Source of the DNA: an uncultured Collinsella sp.
Lineage (GTDB): Bacteria; Actinomycetota; Coriobacteriia; Coriobacteriales; Coriobacteriaceae
Assembly: GCA_902470095.1 (NCBI GenBank)
Contig: CABRFG010000022.1
Location: 1 to 30,291, forward strand
Length of the DNA: 30,291 bases
Direction: 5' to 3'
Position 1 is the first letter of the stretch; the number at the start of each line of letters is the position of its first letter. This document shows, piece by piece, positions 21,355 through 29,085 of the stretch. The notes below the pieces were generated by a model. That model was not told where the DNA came from, did no database searches, and worked only from the letters and a program-made list of their open reading frames with translations. Position numbers and translations under genes: made by a program.

Positions 21355-23703
21355 ATGTCAGATTCCAGCAAAAAGATGCAGATCGTGTTTGCCTCGGCCG
21401 AGTGCGCACCGTTTGTGAAAACCGGTGGTCTGGGCGACGTGGCGGGCTCGCTGCCTGCGGCACTCGTGCGCGCCGGCGCCGAGGTCATCCTGATGGTGCC
21501 CAAGTACGCCACCATCAAGGACGAGTACAAGGCGCGGATGGAGCACTTTGCCGACTTTTACGTGAGCCTGGGCTGGCGCAACGAGTACTGCGGGCTGGAG
21601 AAGCTCGAGCGCGACGGCGTCACCTATATGTTCGTGGACAACGAGCGCTACTTTGCGCGCGACTATCCGTACGGCTTCTTTGACGACGGCGAGCGCTTTG
21701 CGTTCTTCTCCAAGGCCATCACCGAGAGCCTGCAGCACCTGCCGGCCGGCTTTGTGTGCGACATCCTGCACTGCAACGACTGGCAGACGGCGCTGGCTCC
21801 CGTGTTTTTGCGAGAGTTCTACCAGGGTCTGCCGCTGTATGACCGCGTCAAGACCGTGTTCTCGATCCACAACGTGGCGTTCCAGGGTCAGTTTAGCGAC
21901 ACCGTGATGGAGGATATCCTGGGTGTGGCGCATATTCCGGCGGCCGCCTCGCAGCTGCGTTGCGACGCCTGCAGCATCAACTACATGCTGGGCGCCCTGC
22001 GCTATGCCGACGCCATCACTACGGTAAGCCCTACCTATGCCAACGAGATCCAGACGCCCGAATTTGGTGAGGGCCTGGACGGCGTTCTTCGCGAGCGTTC
22101 CTATGCGCTGCAGGGCATTTTGAATGGCATCGACGTCGCGGGCTTTGACCCGGCGACCGACAAGCGCATTGCTGCCAACTACACCGTCGAGGACCGTTCT
22201 GGCAAGGCTGTGTGCAAGGCCAAGCTGCAGGAAGAGCTGGGGCTCGAGGTTCGCGACGACCGTCCGCTTATGGTCATGGTCACGCGTCTGACGCGCCAGA
22301 AGGGCATGGACCTGGTCATGTACGCGCTCGACCGCATCCTGGCCGGCGGCGTGCAGGTGGCGGTGCTGGGCACCGGCGACCGCGACTACGAGGACGGCCT
22401 GCGCTACTTCCAGGATAAGTACCCCGGCACCATGGCCGCACGCATCGAGTTCGATCCGGCGCTGTCGCAGCGCATGTATGCTGCTGCCGACATGTTCCTG
22501 ATGCCCTCTAAGTTTGAGCCCTGCGGCTTGTCGCAGATCATCGCCATGCGCTACGGCACCCTGCCCATTGTGCGCGAGACCGGCGGCCTGAAGGACACCG
22601 TGATCCCGTACAACGAGTTTACCGGCGAGGGCACGGGCTTCTCGTTTAGCAACTTTAACGGCGACGAGATGGGCGATGCGGTATTCCGCGCGGCGCGTCT
22701 GTTCTGGGATAACCGCGAGGCCTGGGATCAGCTGGTCACGCAGGCCATGAGCCAGGACTTTAGCTGGACGCGTTCGGCCGATAAGTATCTGGACCTGTAC
22801 TTCTTTATGCACCCGGAGATTGAGCGCCCAGCGGCTGTTGTCGAAGAGCCTGAAACTGTTGCTGAGCCGGTGGCCGTTGAGGAGCCCAAGGCCGAAGAGA
22901 AGCCGGTTGAAGCTGAGCCCGTTAAGGCCGAGCCTGAGGTGAAGATCGCGGCTACTCCCGAGCCCGAGCCCGAGCCAGAGGTGAAGCCTGCTGCGAAGCC
23001 TGCGGCCAAGAAGACCGCGACTCGCAAGACAACGGCCAAGAAGGCCACAGCAACCAAGACGGCGGCAACCAAAACCAACGCTGCCAAGAAAACGACCACG
23101 CGCAAGCGCACCACCGCAGCTGCCAAGAAGGCCGTCGAGGCCGAGTCTGCCCCCGAGGTAAAGGCTGAAGCCGCCGTCGAGGCCGAGTCTGCCCCCGAGG
23201 TAAAGGCTGAAGCCGCCGTCGAGGCCAAGCCCGCCGTCAAGGCACCGGCCAAGACCGCTGCGAAGAAGACGGCCGCGACCACCAAGAAGGCAACGGCAGC
23301 CAAGAAGACCACGACTACGAAGTCGACGATGACCAAGGCTGCTACGACGAAGGCCGCTGCGAAGACGACCCCGAAGGCAGCCGCAAAGCCGGCCGCCAAA
23401 GTCGAGGAGACGCCCGCCAAGCCCAAGGCCGAAACAACCGTTGAGGCCAAGCCTGCCGCCAAGACCACCACTCGCAAGCGCACAACGACGACGGCCAAAA
23501 AGACCACGACCAAGGCTGCTGCTCCCAAGGCGGAAGCTAAGGTCGAGGACAAGCCCGCAGTAAAGGCCAAGCCGGCACCGAAGGCCGCCGAGGCCAAGCC
23601 CGCCAAGGAGACCCCGGTCTCCCCCGCCGCCGCAACCGAGAAAAAGGCGCCGACGAAGAAGACGTCCGTCCGCAAGGCAACGGCCACCCGCAAGCGCCGC
23701 TAG
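21355..23703 (+). CDS. glgA: glycogen synthase with long acidic-then-basic histone-like tail
   Basis: A 782-residue protein. Residues 1 to about 492 form a complete GT5 synthase that elongates alpha-1,4-glucan from ADP-glucose. It has the donor-binding FVKTGGLGDVAGSLP near the N-terminus, HCNDWQTALAPVFL, FSIHNVAFQG, MVTRLTRQKGMDL, and PSKFEPCGLSQIIAMRYGT. Bacterial GlgA normally ends here, at roughly 480-500 residues. An extra 290 residues follow. Residues 493-545 are Glu/Pro/Val-rich and acidic. Residues 546-782 are mainly Lys/Ala/Thr with TTRKRTTAAAKK, TTRKRTTTTAKK and a final ATRKRR. ATG 21355 is chosen because GGGAGA lies 4 nt upstream; the ATG at 21343 precedes that site. Last gene before the operon terminator. 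Confidence 0.95.
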   Translation: MSDSSKKMQIVFASAECAPFVKTGGLGDVAGSLPAALVRAGAEVILMVPKYATIKDEYKARMEHFADFYVSLGWRNEYCGLEKLERDGVTYMFVDNERYFARDYPYGFFDDGERFAFFSKAITESLQHLPAGFVCDILHCNDWQTALAPVFLREFYQGLPLYDRVKTVFSIHNVAFQGQFSDTVMEDILGVAHIPAAASQLRCDACSINYMLGALRYADAITTVSPTYANEIQTPEFGEGLDGVLRERSYALQGILNGIDVAGFDPATDKRIAANYTVEDRSGKAVCKAKLQEELGLEVRDDRPLMVMVTRLTRQKGMDLVMYALDRILAGGVQVAVLGTGDRDYEDGLRYFQDKYPGTMAARIEFDPALSQRMYAAADMFLMPSKFEPCGLSQIIAMRYGTLPIVRETGGLKDTVIPYNEFTGEGTGFSFSNFNGDEMGDAVFRAARLFWDNREAWDQLVTQAMSQDFSWTRSADKYLDLYFFMHPEIERPAAVVEEPETVAEPVAVEEPKAEEKPVEAEPVKAEPEVKIAATPEPEPEPEVKPAAKPAAKKTATRKTTAKKATATKTAATKTNAAKKTTTRKRTTAAAKKAVEAESAPEVKAEAAVEAESAPEVKAEAAVEAKPAVKAPAKTAAKKTAATTKKATAAKKTTTTKSTMTKAATTKAAAKTTPKAAAKPAAKVEETPAKPKAETTVEAKPAAKTTTRKRTTTTAKKTTTKAAAPKAEAKVEDKPAVKAKPAPKAAEAKPAKETPVSPAAATEKKAPTKKTSVRKATATRKRR
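23131..23214 (+). repeat. perfect 42-bp tandem duplication inside the glgA tail
   Basis: Two exact 42-nt copies (23131-23172 and 23173-23214) encode a 14-residue unit, AVEAESAPEVKAEA, followed by the first 12 nt of a third copy. The unit is in frame and acidic, sitting inside the basic tail. Identity at every base implies a recent duplication or ongoing repeat instability. Confidence 0.95.
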
Positions 23704-23739
23704 CCCACAGACGATTTAAAACCTTATCAAACCCTAAGT

Positions 23740-23770
23740 AAGGGGCGCTCCAACCGGGCGCCCCTTCTCT
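23740..23770 (+). terminator. rho-independent terminator of the glycogen operon
   Basis: AAGGGGCGC (23740-23748) pairs with GCGCCCCTT (23758-23766) over a 9-nt loop, followed by CTCT. It starts 37 nt after the glgA stop and separates the operon from the GH13-GH77 gene. Confidence 0.85.
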
Positions 23771-23778
23771 GTAGATAG

Positions 23779-23799
23779 TTGGTAAAACGATTTTCTAGG
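23779..23799. promoter_or_regulatory. LacI-type operator candidate before the GH13-GH77 gene
   Basis: TTGGTAAAACGATTTTCTAG carries the same TTGGTAAAACG left half as operator 1 in front of glgB, with an imperfect right half. A further TGGTAAACG half-site lies at about 23815-23823, and a -10-like TATACT at 23855-23860 is the best promoter candidate downstream. Confidence 0.55.
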
Positions 23800-23921
23800 A
23801 CAACCGTTCGCCGATGGTAAACGGATGTTGTTTATACAGCCTGTGTACAACAGATATACTTACATCCTGTGCGTAAAGCCCGTGGCCAGCAGGCCATGAT
23901 TCTATTGAACTGGACCGTACT

Positions 23922-26900
23922 ATGAGATTGATACACAACAGCCGTCTGCCGCAGTTTCGCACTCCGTTTGGCGCTGTGACCACAGGAACTACCCTTTCGC
24001 TCTCCGTGATTCTGGAGGATGCCGATCCCGCGCAGGCAACGCTTACGCTGCGCACCTGGGTAGATGAGATCGGCGAGTCTCGGTATCCTATGACGCACGA
24101 AGGCGACGGTATATTTACCGCAGAGCTTGAGTGCACCGAGCCCTGTCTTATCTGGTACAGCTTTATCTGCAATATCGAGGGCCAGCCCGAGGTCCGCTTG
24201 GGCGCACCACAGGGCCGCACCGGCGGCGAAGGCGTTACCTACGATTACGCCGAGGTGCCGTCATTCCAGGTCACCGTCTACAAACACCGTGAGAACCGTC
24301 CCACCTGGTACGAGCGCGGTATGGTCTACCAGATCTTCCCCGATCGCTATGCCCGCGACGAGCACTGGCGCGAGCGCACGCTGGCCGAGGTCGAAAAACC
24401 GCGCAACGGAATCCAGCGCCGGATGGTCGAGGACTGGAACGAGCCGCCCGTTTACGAGCGCGCCGAGGACGGCTCCATCAAGACCTGGGACTTCTACGGC
24501 GGATCGCTCAAGGGTATCCAGGAAGACCTGCCTCGCATCGCCGAGCTGGGCTTTACAGCCATCTACCTCAACCCCATTTTTGAAGCCGCGAGCAACCACC
24601 GCTACGACACCGCCGATTACACCAAGATCGATCCGATTCTGGGCACCGAGCAGGACTTTACTGAGCTGTGCGAGGCGGCCGAGAAGCTGGGCATTTCCAT
24701 CATTCTGGACGGCGTCTTTAACCACACGGGCGACGATTCGATCTACTTCAACCGCTACGGTAACTACCCCGGCGTGGGCGCGTGGCAGAGCGAGGATTCG
24801 CCGTGGCGCGATGCGTTTTATTTCCACGAGGACGGCTCGTACGACTGTTGGTGGGGCGTGGGCAATATGCCCGCCATCAATGAGAGCTCCGAACTGGTAC
24901 GCGAGCGGCTCCTGGGCAAGGACGGCGTGATTCGTAAATGGCTACGTGCCGGCGCTCATGGCTGGCGCCTGGATGTGGCCGACGAGCTTTCCGATGACTT
25001 CCTGACCGAGATTAAGAAGGCAGTACTTGCCGAAAAGCCTGACGCACTGTTGCTCGGCGAAGTCTGGGAAGATGCCTCCAACAAGATCAGCTACGGCCAT
25101 CTGCGTCGCTATCTGCAAGGCTCCGAGCTCGACTCGGCCATGGATTACCCCTTCCGCGACATGGTCATCGGCTTTTTGATGGGTTACAAAAACGCTTACC
25201 AAGCTGCTGAAGATATCGAGACCCTCCGCGAAAACTATCCGCGTGAGGCCCTGTCTTGCGCGCTTAACCTGCTGTCGAGCCATGACCGTCCGCGCATTAT
25301 CTCGGTGCTCGGCGGCGGCCCCGACGAATCGCAGCTGCCTGAATGCGAGCGCAGCAAGTGGCGCTTGGACGAGAACGCGATGGGCCTGGCCAAGAGCCGT
25401 TTTTGGCTCGCGACGCTCATGCAGATGACGTTCCCGGGCGTTCCCTCAATCTATTACGGTGACGAGTACGGCTTGGAGGGACTCACCGATCCGGGCAATC
25501 GTCGCACCATGCCGACCAAGGAAAACCTGCACGACTTCGATACATTTGCGATCGTCAAGAACGCATCTGCTGTGCGCCGCGCGCTGCCGTTTATGATCGA
25601 TGGCGAGATCAAGGCCTTTGCACTCAATGATGAGGTGCTGGCCTACAACCGTACGGGCAAGGACGGCGATTCGGCGACCGTTATCATCAACCGCAGCCTG
25701 CGCAACTCGCATCGTGTGACCATTCCGGCACTCGGCGAATGTGCGAGCGATGTAATCAGCGGTCACGAGTGCGAGATCCACAACGGTACGGTCACGCTCG
25801 ACCTGTATCCGCTGGGCTCGTCGATCATCTATCACCATGCCGAGCAGCGCCTGCAGGAGCCGCTCGATCACGGCGCGGGCGTCGTGTGCCATATCACTTC
25901 GGTGCCCACCGACGACGGCAAACCCGGCACCATCGGTGCGCCGACGCGTCGCTTTATCGACCATCTGGCCGCCATGGGCATGCGCTACTGGCAGGTCCTG
26001 CCCGTTAACCCGACGGACTTCTTCCGCTCCCCTTACGCTGGGCCTTCGGCCTTTGCGGGCAATATAGACCTGCTGCCCGAGAGCCAAGAGGAGCTGGCGG
26101 CCGACTTTGAGACTTGGAAAGCCCGTGGCGGCGAAGATGCCGATCCGCTGTACACCGCGTTTAAACATCGCAATGCCGATTGGCTCGAGAAATACTGCGT
26201 CTACATGGCCGTTAAGAAGTACTTTGAGGGCGAGTCGCGCCACGATTGGCCGGCAGATGTCGCTCGCTACAACGAGCATCTGATCGACGACAAGCGCTTC
26301 CACGACGAGGCCGAGCTTCAGGCGTACATGCAGTACCGCTTTGACCTCGCTTGGTGCGAGCTCATGAACTATGCGCACAAGAAGGGCGTCGAGGTTATCG
26401 GCGATATTCCTATGTACGTGTCCGACGATTCGGCAGACGCGTGGAGCGAACCCGAGAACTTCTGGCTGTCCGATACCGGCAAGGCGATTGAGATTTCCGG
26501 CGCGCCGCCCGACAACTTTGCACCCGAGGGCCAGGTGTGGGGCAACCCGACGTTCCGCTGGGACCACATGAAGCAGAACGGCTATAGCTGGTGGATGGAT
26601 CGCCTGCGCCGCGCGTTTTCGCTCTACGACCGCGTGCGCCTGGATCACTTCCTAGGCTTCCACAGCTATTTCAGCATTCCCGCGGGCAAGGCATGCGCCG
26701 ACGGGCGTTGGCTGGCAGGACCGGGCAAAGACCTGTTCCAGACCGCCTATGACGAGCTGGGGCCGCTCAACTTTATCGCTGAGGACTTGGGCTATCTGAC
26801 GCCCGGTGTTCGCGCCATGGCTTCGACCTGTGGTTTCCCCGGCATGGATGTGCTGGAGTTTAGCGATTACGACGTTCGTTGCGGTGTGCATCCCACGCCC

Positions 26901-27218
26901 GGCAAGATTCTGTACACCTCGACGCACGATACGTCGACGCTGGCCGGTTGGTGCACGCGTTCCTTTGCGGGCGGCGATGAACCGAGCGGTGTTGAGGTGG
27001 CGGCCAAGCTGATGAGCGATGCGCTTGCAAGCGACGCTCCCCTGGTGATGATGCCGCTGCAGGACGTGCTGGGGCTGGGCGACGACGCGCGCATGAACGT
27101 TCCGGGCGTTGCCACGGGCAACTGGACCTGGCAGGCTGACGAGGCGGACATTGCGGCCGCCGAGAACAAAACCGCACAGCTCCTGCGCAACAACCATAGA
27201 TTCTGGGGCGAAGCGTGA
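23922..27218 (+). CDS. bifunctional GH13 (neopullulanase-like) and GH77 4-alpha-glucanotransferase fusion
   Basis: A 1098-residue protein without a signal peptide, so cytoplasmic. Residues 1 to about 125 look like an N-terminal beta-sandwich carbohydrate-binding domain. About 125-640 is a GH13 barrel: VYQIFPDRYA, GVFNHTGDDS, nucleophile Asp351 in GWRLDVADE, acid/base Glu380 in LLGEVWEDA, Asp455 in SSHDRPRI. This is close to cyclomaltodextrinases and neopullulanases. About 645-1098 is a GH77 amylomaltase: VVCHITSVPTDDG, YWQVLPVNPTDFFRSPYAG, VWGNPTFRWD, nucleophile Asp908 in RLDHFLGFHS, acid/base Glu954 in IAEDLGYL, and STHDTSTLAGW. It should cut branched or short maltodextrins and recombine them into chains usable by GlgP. 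Start ATG 23922 has only a weak ribosome-binding site. Confidence 0.93.
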   Translation: MRLIHNSRLPQFRTPFGAVTTGTTLSLSVILEDADPAQATLTLRTWVDEIGESRYPMTHEGDGIFTAELECTEPCLIWYSFICNIEGQPEVRLGAPQGRTGGEGVTYDYAEVPSFQVTVYKHRENRPTWYERGMVYQIFPDRYARDEHWRERTLAEVEKPRNGIQRRMVEDWNEPPVYERAEDGSIKTWDFYGGSLKGIQEDLPRIAELGFTAIYLNPIFEAASNHRYDTADYTKIDPILGTEQDFTELCEAAEKLGISIILDGVFNHTGDDSIYFNRYGNYPGVGAWQSEDSPWRDAFYFHEDGSYDCWWGVGNMPAINESSELVRERLLGKDGVIRKWLRAGAHGWRLDVADELSDDFLTEIKKAVLAEKPDALLLGEVWEDASNKISYGHLRRYLQGSELDSAMDYPFRDMVIGFLMGYKNAYQAAEDIETLRENYPREALSCALNLLSSHDRPRIISVLGGGPDESQLPECERSKWRLDENAMGLAKSRFWLATLMQMTFPGVPSIYYGDEYGLEGLTDPGNRRTMPTKENLHDFDTFAIVKNASAVRRALPFMIDGEIKAFALNDEVLAYNRTGKDGDSATVIINRSLRNSHRVTIPALGECASDVISGHECEIHNGTVTLDLYPLGSSIIYHHAEQRLQEPLDHGAGVVCHITSVPTDDGKPGTIGAPTRRFIDHLAAMGMRYWQVLPVNPTDFFRSPYAGPSAFAGNIDLLPESQEELAADFETWKARGGEDADPLYTAFKHRNADWLEKYCVYMAVKKYFEGESRHDWPADVARYNEHLIDDKRFHDEAELQAYMQYRFDLAWCELMNYAHKKGVEVIGDIPMYVSDDSADAWSEPENFWLSDTGKAIEISGAPPDNFAPEGQVWGNPTFRWDHMKQNGYSWWMDRLRRAFSLYDRVRLDHFLGFHSYFSIPAGKACADGRWLAGPGKDLFQTAYDELGPLNFIAEDLGYLTPGVRAMASTCGFPGMDVLEFSDYDVRCGVHPTPGKILYTSTHDTSTLAGWCTRSFAGGDEPSGVEVAAKLMSDALASDAPLVMMPLQDVLGLGDDARMNVPGVATGNWTWQADEADIAAAENKTAQLLRNNHRFWGEA

Positions 27219-27262
27219 TAAAACCCCCGATATAGGGTACAGTTACAGACGTTTGAATTTTT

Positions 27263-27287
27263 GCGGGCAGAGTAATCTGCCCGCTTT
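27263..27287 (+). terminator. terminator of the GH13-GH77 gene
   Basis: GCGGGCAGA (27263-27271) pairs perfectly with TCTGCCCGC (27276-27284) around a GTAA tetraloop, followed by TTT. It also sits about 20 nt before the fmdB start, so it could act as an attenuator for readthrough into that gene. Confidence 0.7.
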
Positions 27288-27306
27288 GTGCTGAAAAGGA
27301 AGTATT

Positions 27307-27543
27307 ATGGCGCGCTACGATTACAAGTGCTCGAGCTGCGGCAACGTGTTTGAGGTTGAGCATCCCATGTCCGAGACTCCCGAGGTCGTGTGCCCGAGCT
27401 GCGGTGCCCCGGCGGCCAAGACGTTCTCGGCCAGCGGCATTAAATTTGAGGGTAGCGGTTTCTATAACACCGACCAGCGAAGCGGCGGCTCCAGCACCAG
27501 CGCCACCAGCGGCTGCTGCGCCAACTGCCCGCATAGCCACTAG
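27307..27543 (+). CDS. FmdB-family zinc-ribbon protein
   Basis: A 78-residue protein. The N-terminal zinc ribbon is MARYDYKCSSCGNVFEV, with a second CxxC in VCPSCGAPAAKTFS, which is the CxxC-x20-CxxC layout of FmdB/CxxC-CxxC-SSSS regulators. A short Gly/Ser/Thr-rich linker ends in CCANCPHSH, a second cluster of Cys and His that might bind metal. The family is widespread and its role is poorly known; a regulatory role is only assumed from the name. ATG 27307 is preceded by AAAAGGAAG. It is a single gene bounded by hairpins on both sides. Confidence 0.9.
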   Translation: MARYDYKCSSCGNVFEVEHPMSETPEVVCPSCGAPAAKTFSASGIKFEGSGFYNTDQRSGGSSTSATSGCCANCPHSH

Positions 27544-27551
27544 AAACAACG

Positions 27552-27590
27552 CGGCCCCGCGATCAACACCGATCGCGGGGCCGTTTCTTT
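27552..27590 (+). terminator. strong rho-independent terminator after the FmdB-family gene
   Basis: CGGCCCCGCGATC (27552-27564) pairs with GATCGCGGGGCCG (27571-27583), a 13-bp perfect stem with a 6-nt loop, then TTTCTTT. It starts 8 nt after the stop codon. Confidence 0.95.
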
Positions 27591-27611
27591 AGCTACCCAG
27601 GTTTCCTTATG

Positions 27612-27678
27612 AGTTGCGGTGAAATAAGGACTGTTTGGCGGGTAGAGGCCGATATTCAATCCCTATTTCACCGCAACT
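27612..27678. repeat. intergenic inverted repeat with 18-nt arms
   Basis: AGTTGCGGTGAAATAAGG (27612-27629) and CCCTATTTCACCGCAACT (27661-27678) match at 17 of 18 positions as an inverted repeat around a 31-nt centre. It lies between convergent genes, just after the terminator and 6 nt from the end of rsmB. There is no T-tract. It may be a REP/MITE-like repeat element of the genome. Confidence 0.7.
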
Positions 27679-27684
27679 TAGTAG

Positions 27685-29085
27685 CTACTTGTGGACCAGG
27701 CGGGCGCAGAAGTGGCCGTCGTAGGAGTCGGCGTTTACCGGCACGCTTTGGAAGAGGCCTCGATCGTTTTGACGTACTGATACGAGCTTCTTGGCCTGAT
27801 CGAACTCGGGGAGTTGCAGAATCTGTGCCTCGGAGAGCGGCTCCAGGCTAAACCCGGTGCCCTCGGGAGAGTTCAGGAAAGTATCCACGACCTGCATGTT
27901 CTCCTCGTCGAAGACCGAGCACGTCGCATAGATGAGCTCGCCGCCGGCAGCCACGCGCGCGGCAGCTTCCTTGAGCATCGTCAGTTGCAGTTTGGGCAGC
28001 TCAACCGTCACGTCCTTTTCGGTCAGTCGCCAAGGGATCTCAGGATGACGGCGCATGGTGCCGGTGCCCGAGCACGGCGCATCGATAAAAATCGTGTCGA
28101 ACTTAACCGGCTCGCCAAGCATGGCATCAAACGATGTGAGCACCTCATCAAGCTCGCAGGCATCACCCGAAACCGTACGAACGCCCTGAATACCGGCCTT
28201 ATGCAGGCGAGCGAGATTCAGATCGCACTTGCGGTCATGCAGATCGAGCGCCGTATGCTGACGCTCATAGCCCGCACGCTTGGCCTGGCACATCATCACA
28301 TAGGTCTTGGTGCCGCGACCGGCACCAATCTCAAGGCAGCTTCCAGGGCGCGTGGCAGCCGTGGCGATGAGCTGCGCGTTGAGATCGGATGCCACCGCGG
28401 CAGCACGCTCAAACACACCGGAAGCAACGGTAACCTGGGCATCAACCGGAGCATGGCAGCCCGGGAAGACAGGCGCGACGAGCTGCGAGATATACGGATC
28501 GGACTTAGTCGCAAAGGCGTTCTCATGCAGGGCCAGCGGCGCGGGGGCCAGATTGCCGGCAAAGTTGAGCGCACCCTCTGGGGTATCGAACGAGGCCATA
28601 ATACGAGCGCAAAGCCAACGCGGCAGACCCATCAGGCGCGACAGACGAACCAAGCGTCGCTCAGACTCATCTACATCGGACGCAGTGGCAAAGTTCTCAA
28701 CGTTGTCCGCGACCTTATGGAGCACGGCATTGGCCAAACCGGCGGCAGACTTAGCTCCGCTGCGCACCAGCTCAACGCCCTGACTCACCGCAACGCGGCC
28801 AGGCGTATGCAGATAGAGCATCTCGAAGGCCGAGATGCGAAGCGCCATGCGAACACGCGGCGCGACCTTTTTGGGCTTATCGAGAAACTGATCGAGCAGT
28901 TCATCCAAAATACCCTGTGTGGCGGCAACACCGAGCGCCAAGCGGGCGGCAAAAGCGGAATCGCGCTGATCAATAACCTTGGCCGATGCGCGAGAGGACA
29001 GCACGTCGCGCGCATACATGCCGCGGCGATCGGCCTCCATCAGCACATCGAGCGCAAGCTTGCGCGCGGGAGACAACTTGCTCAT
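27685..29085 (-). CDS. rsmB: 16S rRNA (cytosine-967-C5) methyltransferase
   Basis: A 466-residue protein: an N-terminal NusB-like RNA-binding domain (ARKLALDVLMEADRRGMYAR, then MALRISAFEMLYL) and a C-terminal SAM-dependent Fmu/RsmB domain. The SAM motif is LEIGAGRGTKT, which departs from the common LDLCAAPGGKT. Both cysteines of the m5C mechanism are present: DAPCSGTGTMRRHPE and YATCSVFDEEN. It would methylate the small-subunit rRNA. ATG 29085 overlaps the fmt stop codon by ATGA and is supported by GGGGTG upstream. The longer frame into fmt is not needed. The fmt-rsmB order is common in bacteria. Confidence 0.93.
   Translation of the reverse strand: MSKLSPARKLALDVLMEADRRGMYARDVLSSRASAKVIDQRDSAFAARLALGVAATQGILDELLDQFLDKPKKVAPRVRMALRISAFEMLYLHTPGRVAVSQGVELVRSGAKSAAGLANAVLHKVADNVENFATASDVDESERRLVRLSRLMGLPRWLCARIMASFDTPEGALNFAGNLAPAPLALHENAFATKSDPYISQLVAPVFPGCHAPVDAQVTVASGVFERAAAVASDLNAQLIATAATRPGSCLEIGAGRGTKTYVMMCQAKRAGYERQHTALDLHDRKCDLNLARLHKAGIQGVRTVSGDACELDEVLTSFDAMLGEPVKFDTIFIDAPCSGTGTMRRHPEIPWRLTEKDVTVELPKLQLTMLKEAAARVAAGGELIYATCSVFDEENMQVVDTFLNSPEGTGFSLEPLSEAQILQLPEFDQAKKLVSVRQNDRGLFQSVPVNADSYDGHFCARLVHK

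Noticed and set aside
21358..22812. 484-codon open frame antisense to the GlgA catalytic domain
   Set aside because: Shadow of glgA with no recognisable motifs.
22728..23693. Antisense Val/Ala/Phe-rich frame opposite the glgA tail, looking like a membrane protein
   Set aside because: It is the complement of Lys/Ala/Thr codons (Lys reads Phe/Leu, Ala reads Gly/Ser/Arg in other frames). The sense frame continues the GT5 enzyme without interruption.
22840..23700. Repetitive glgA 3' region considered as a CRISPR array
   Set aside because: There are no regularly spaced conserved repeats with unique spacers. It is an in-frame coding low-complexity region with one 42-bp duplication.
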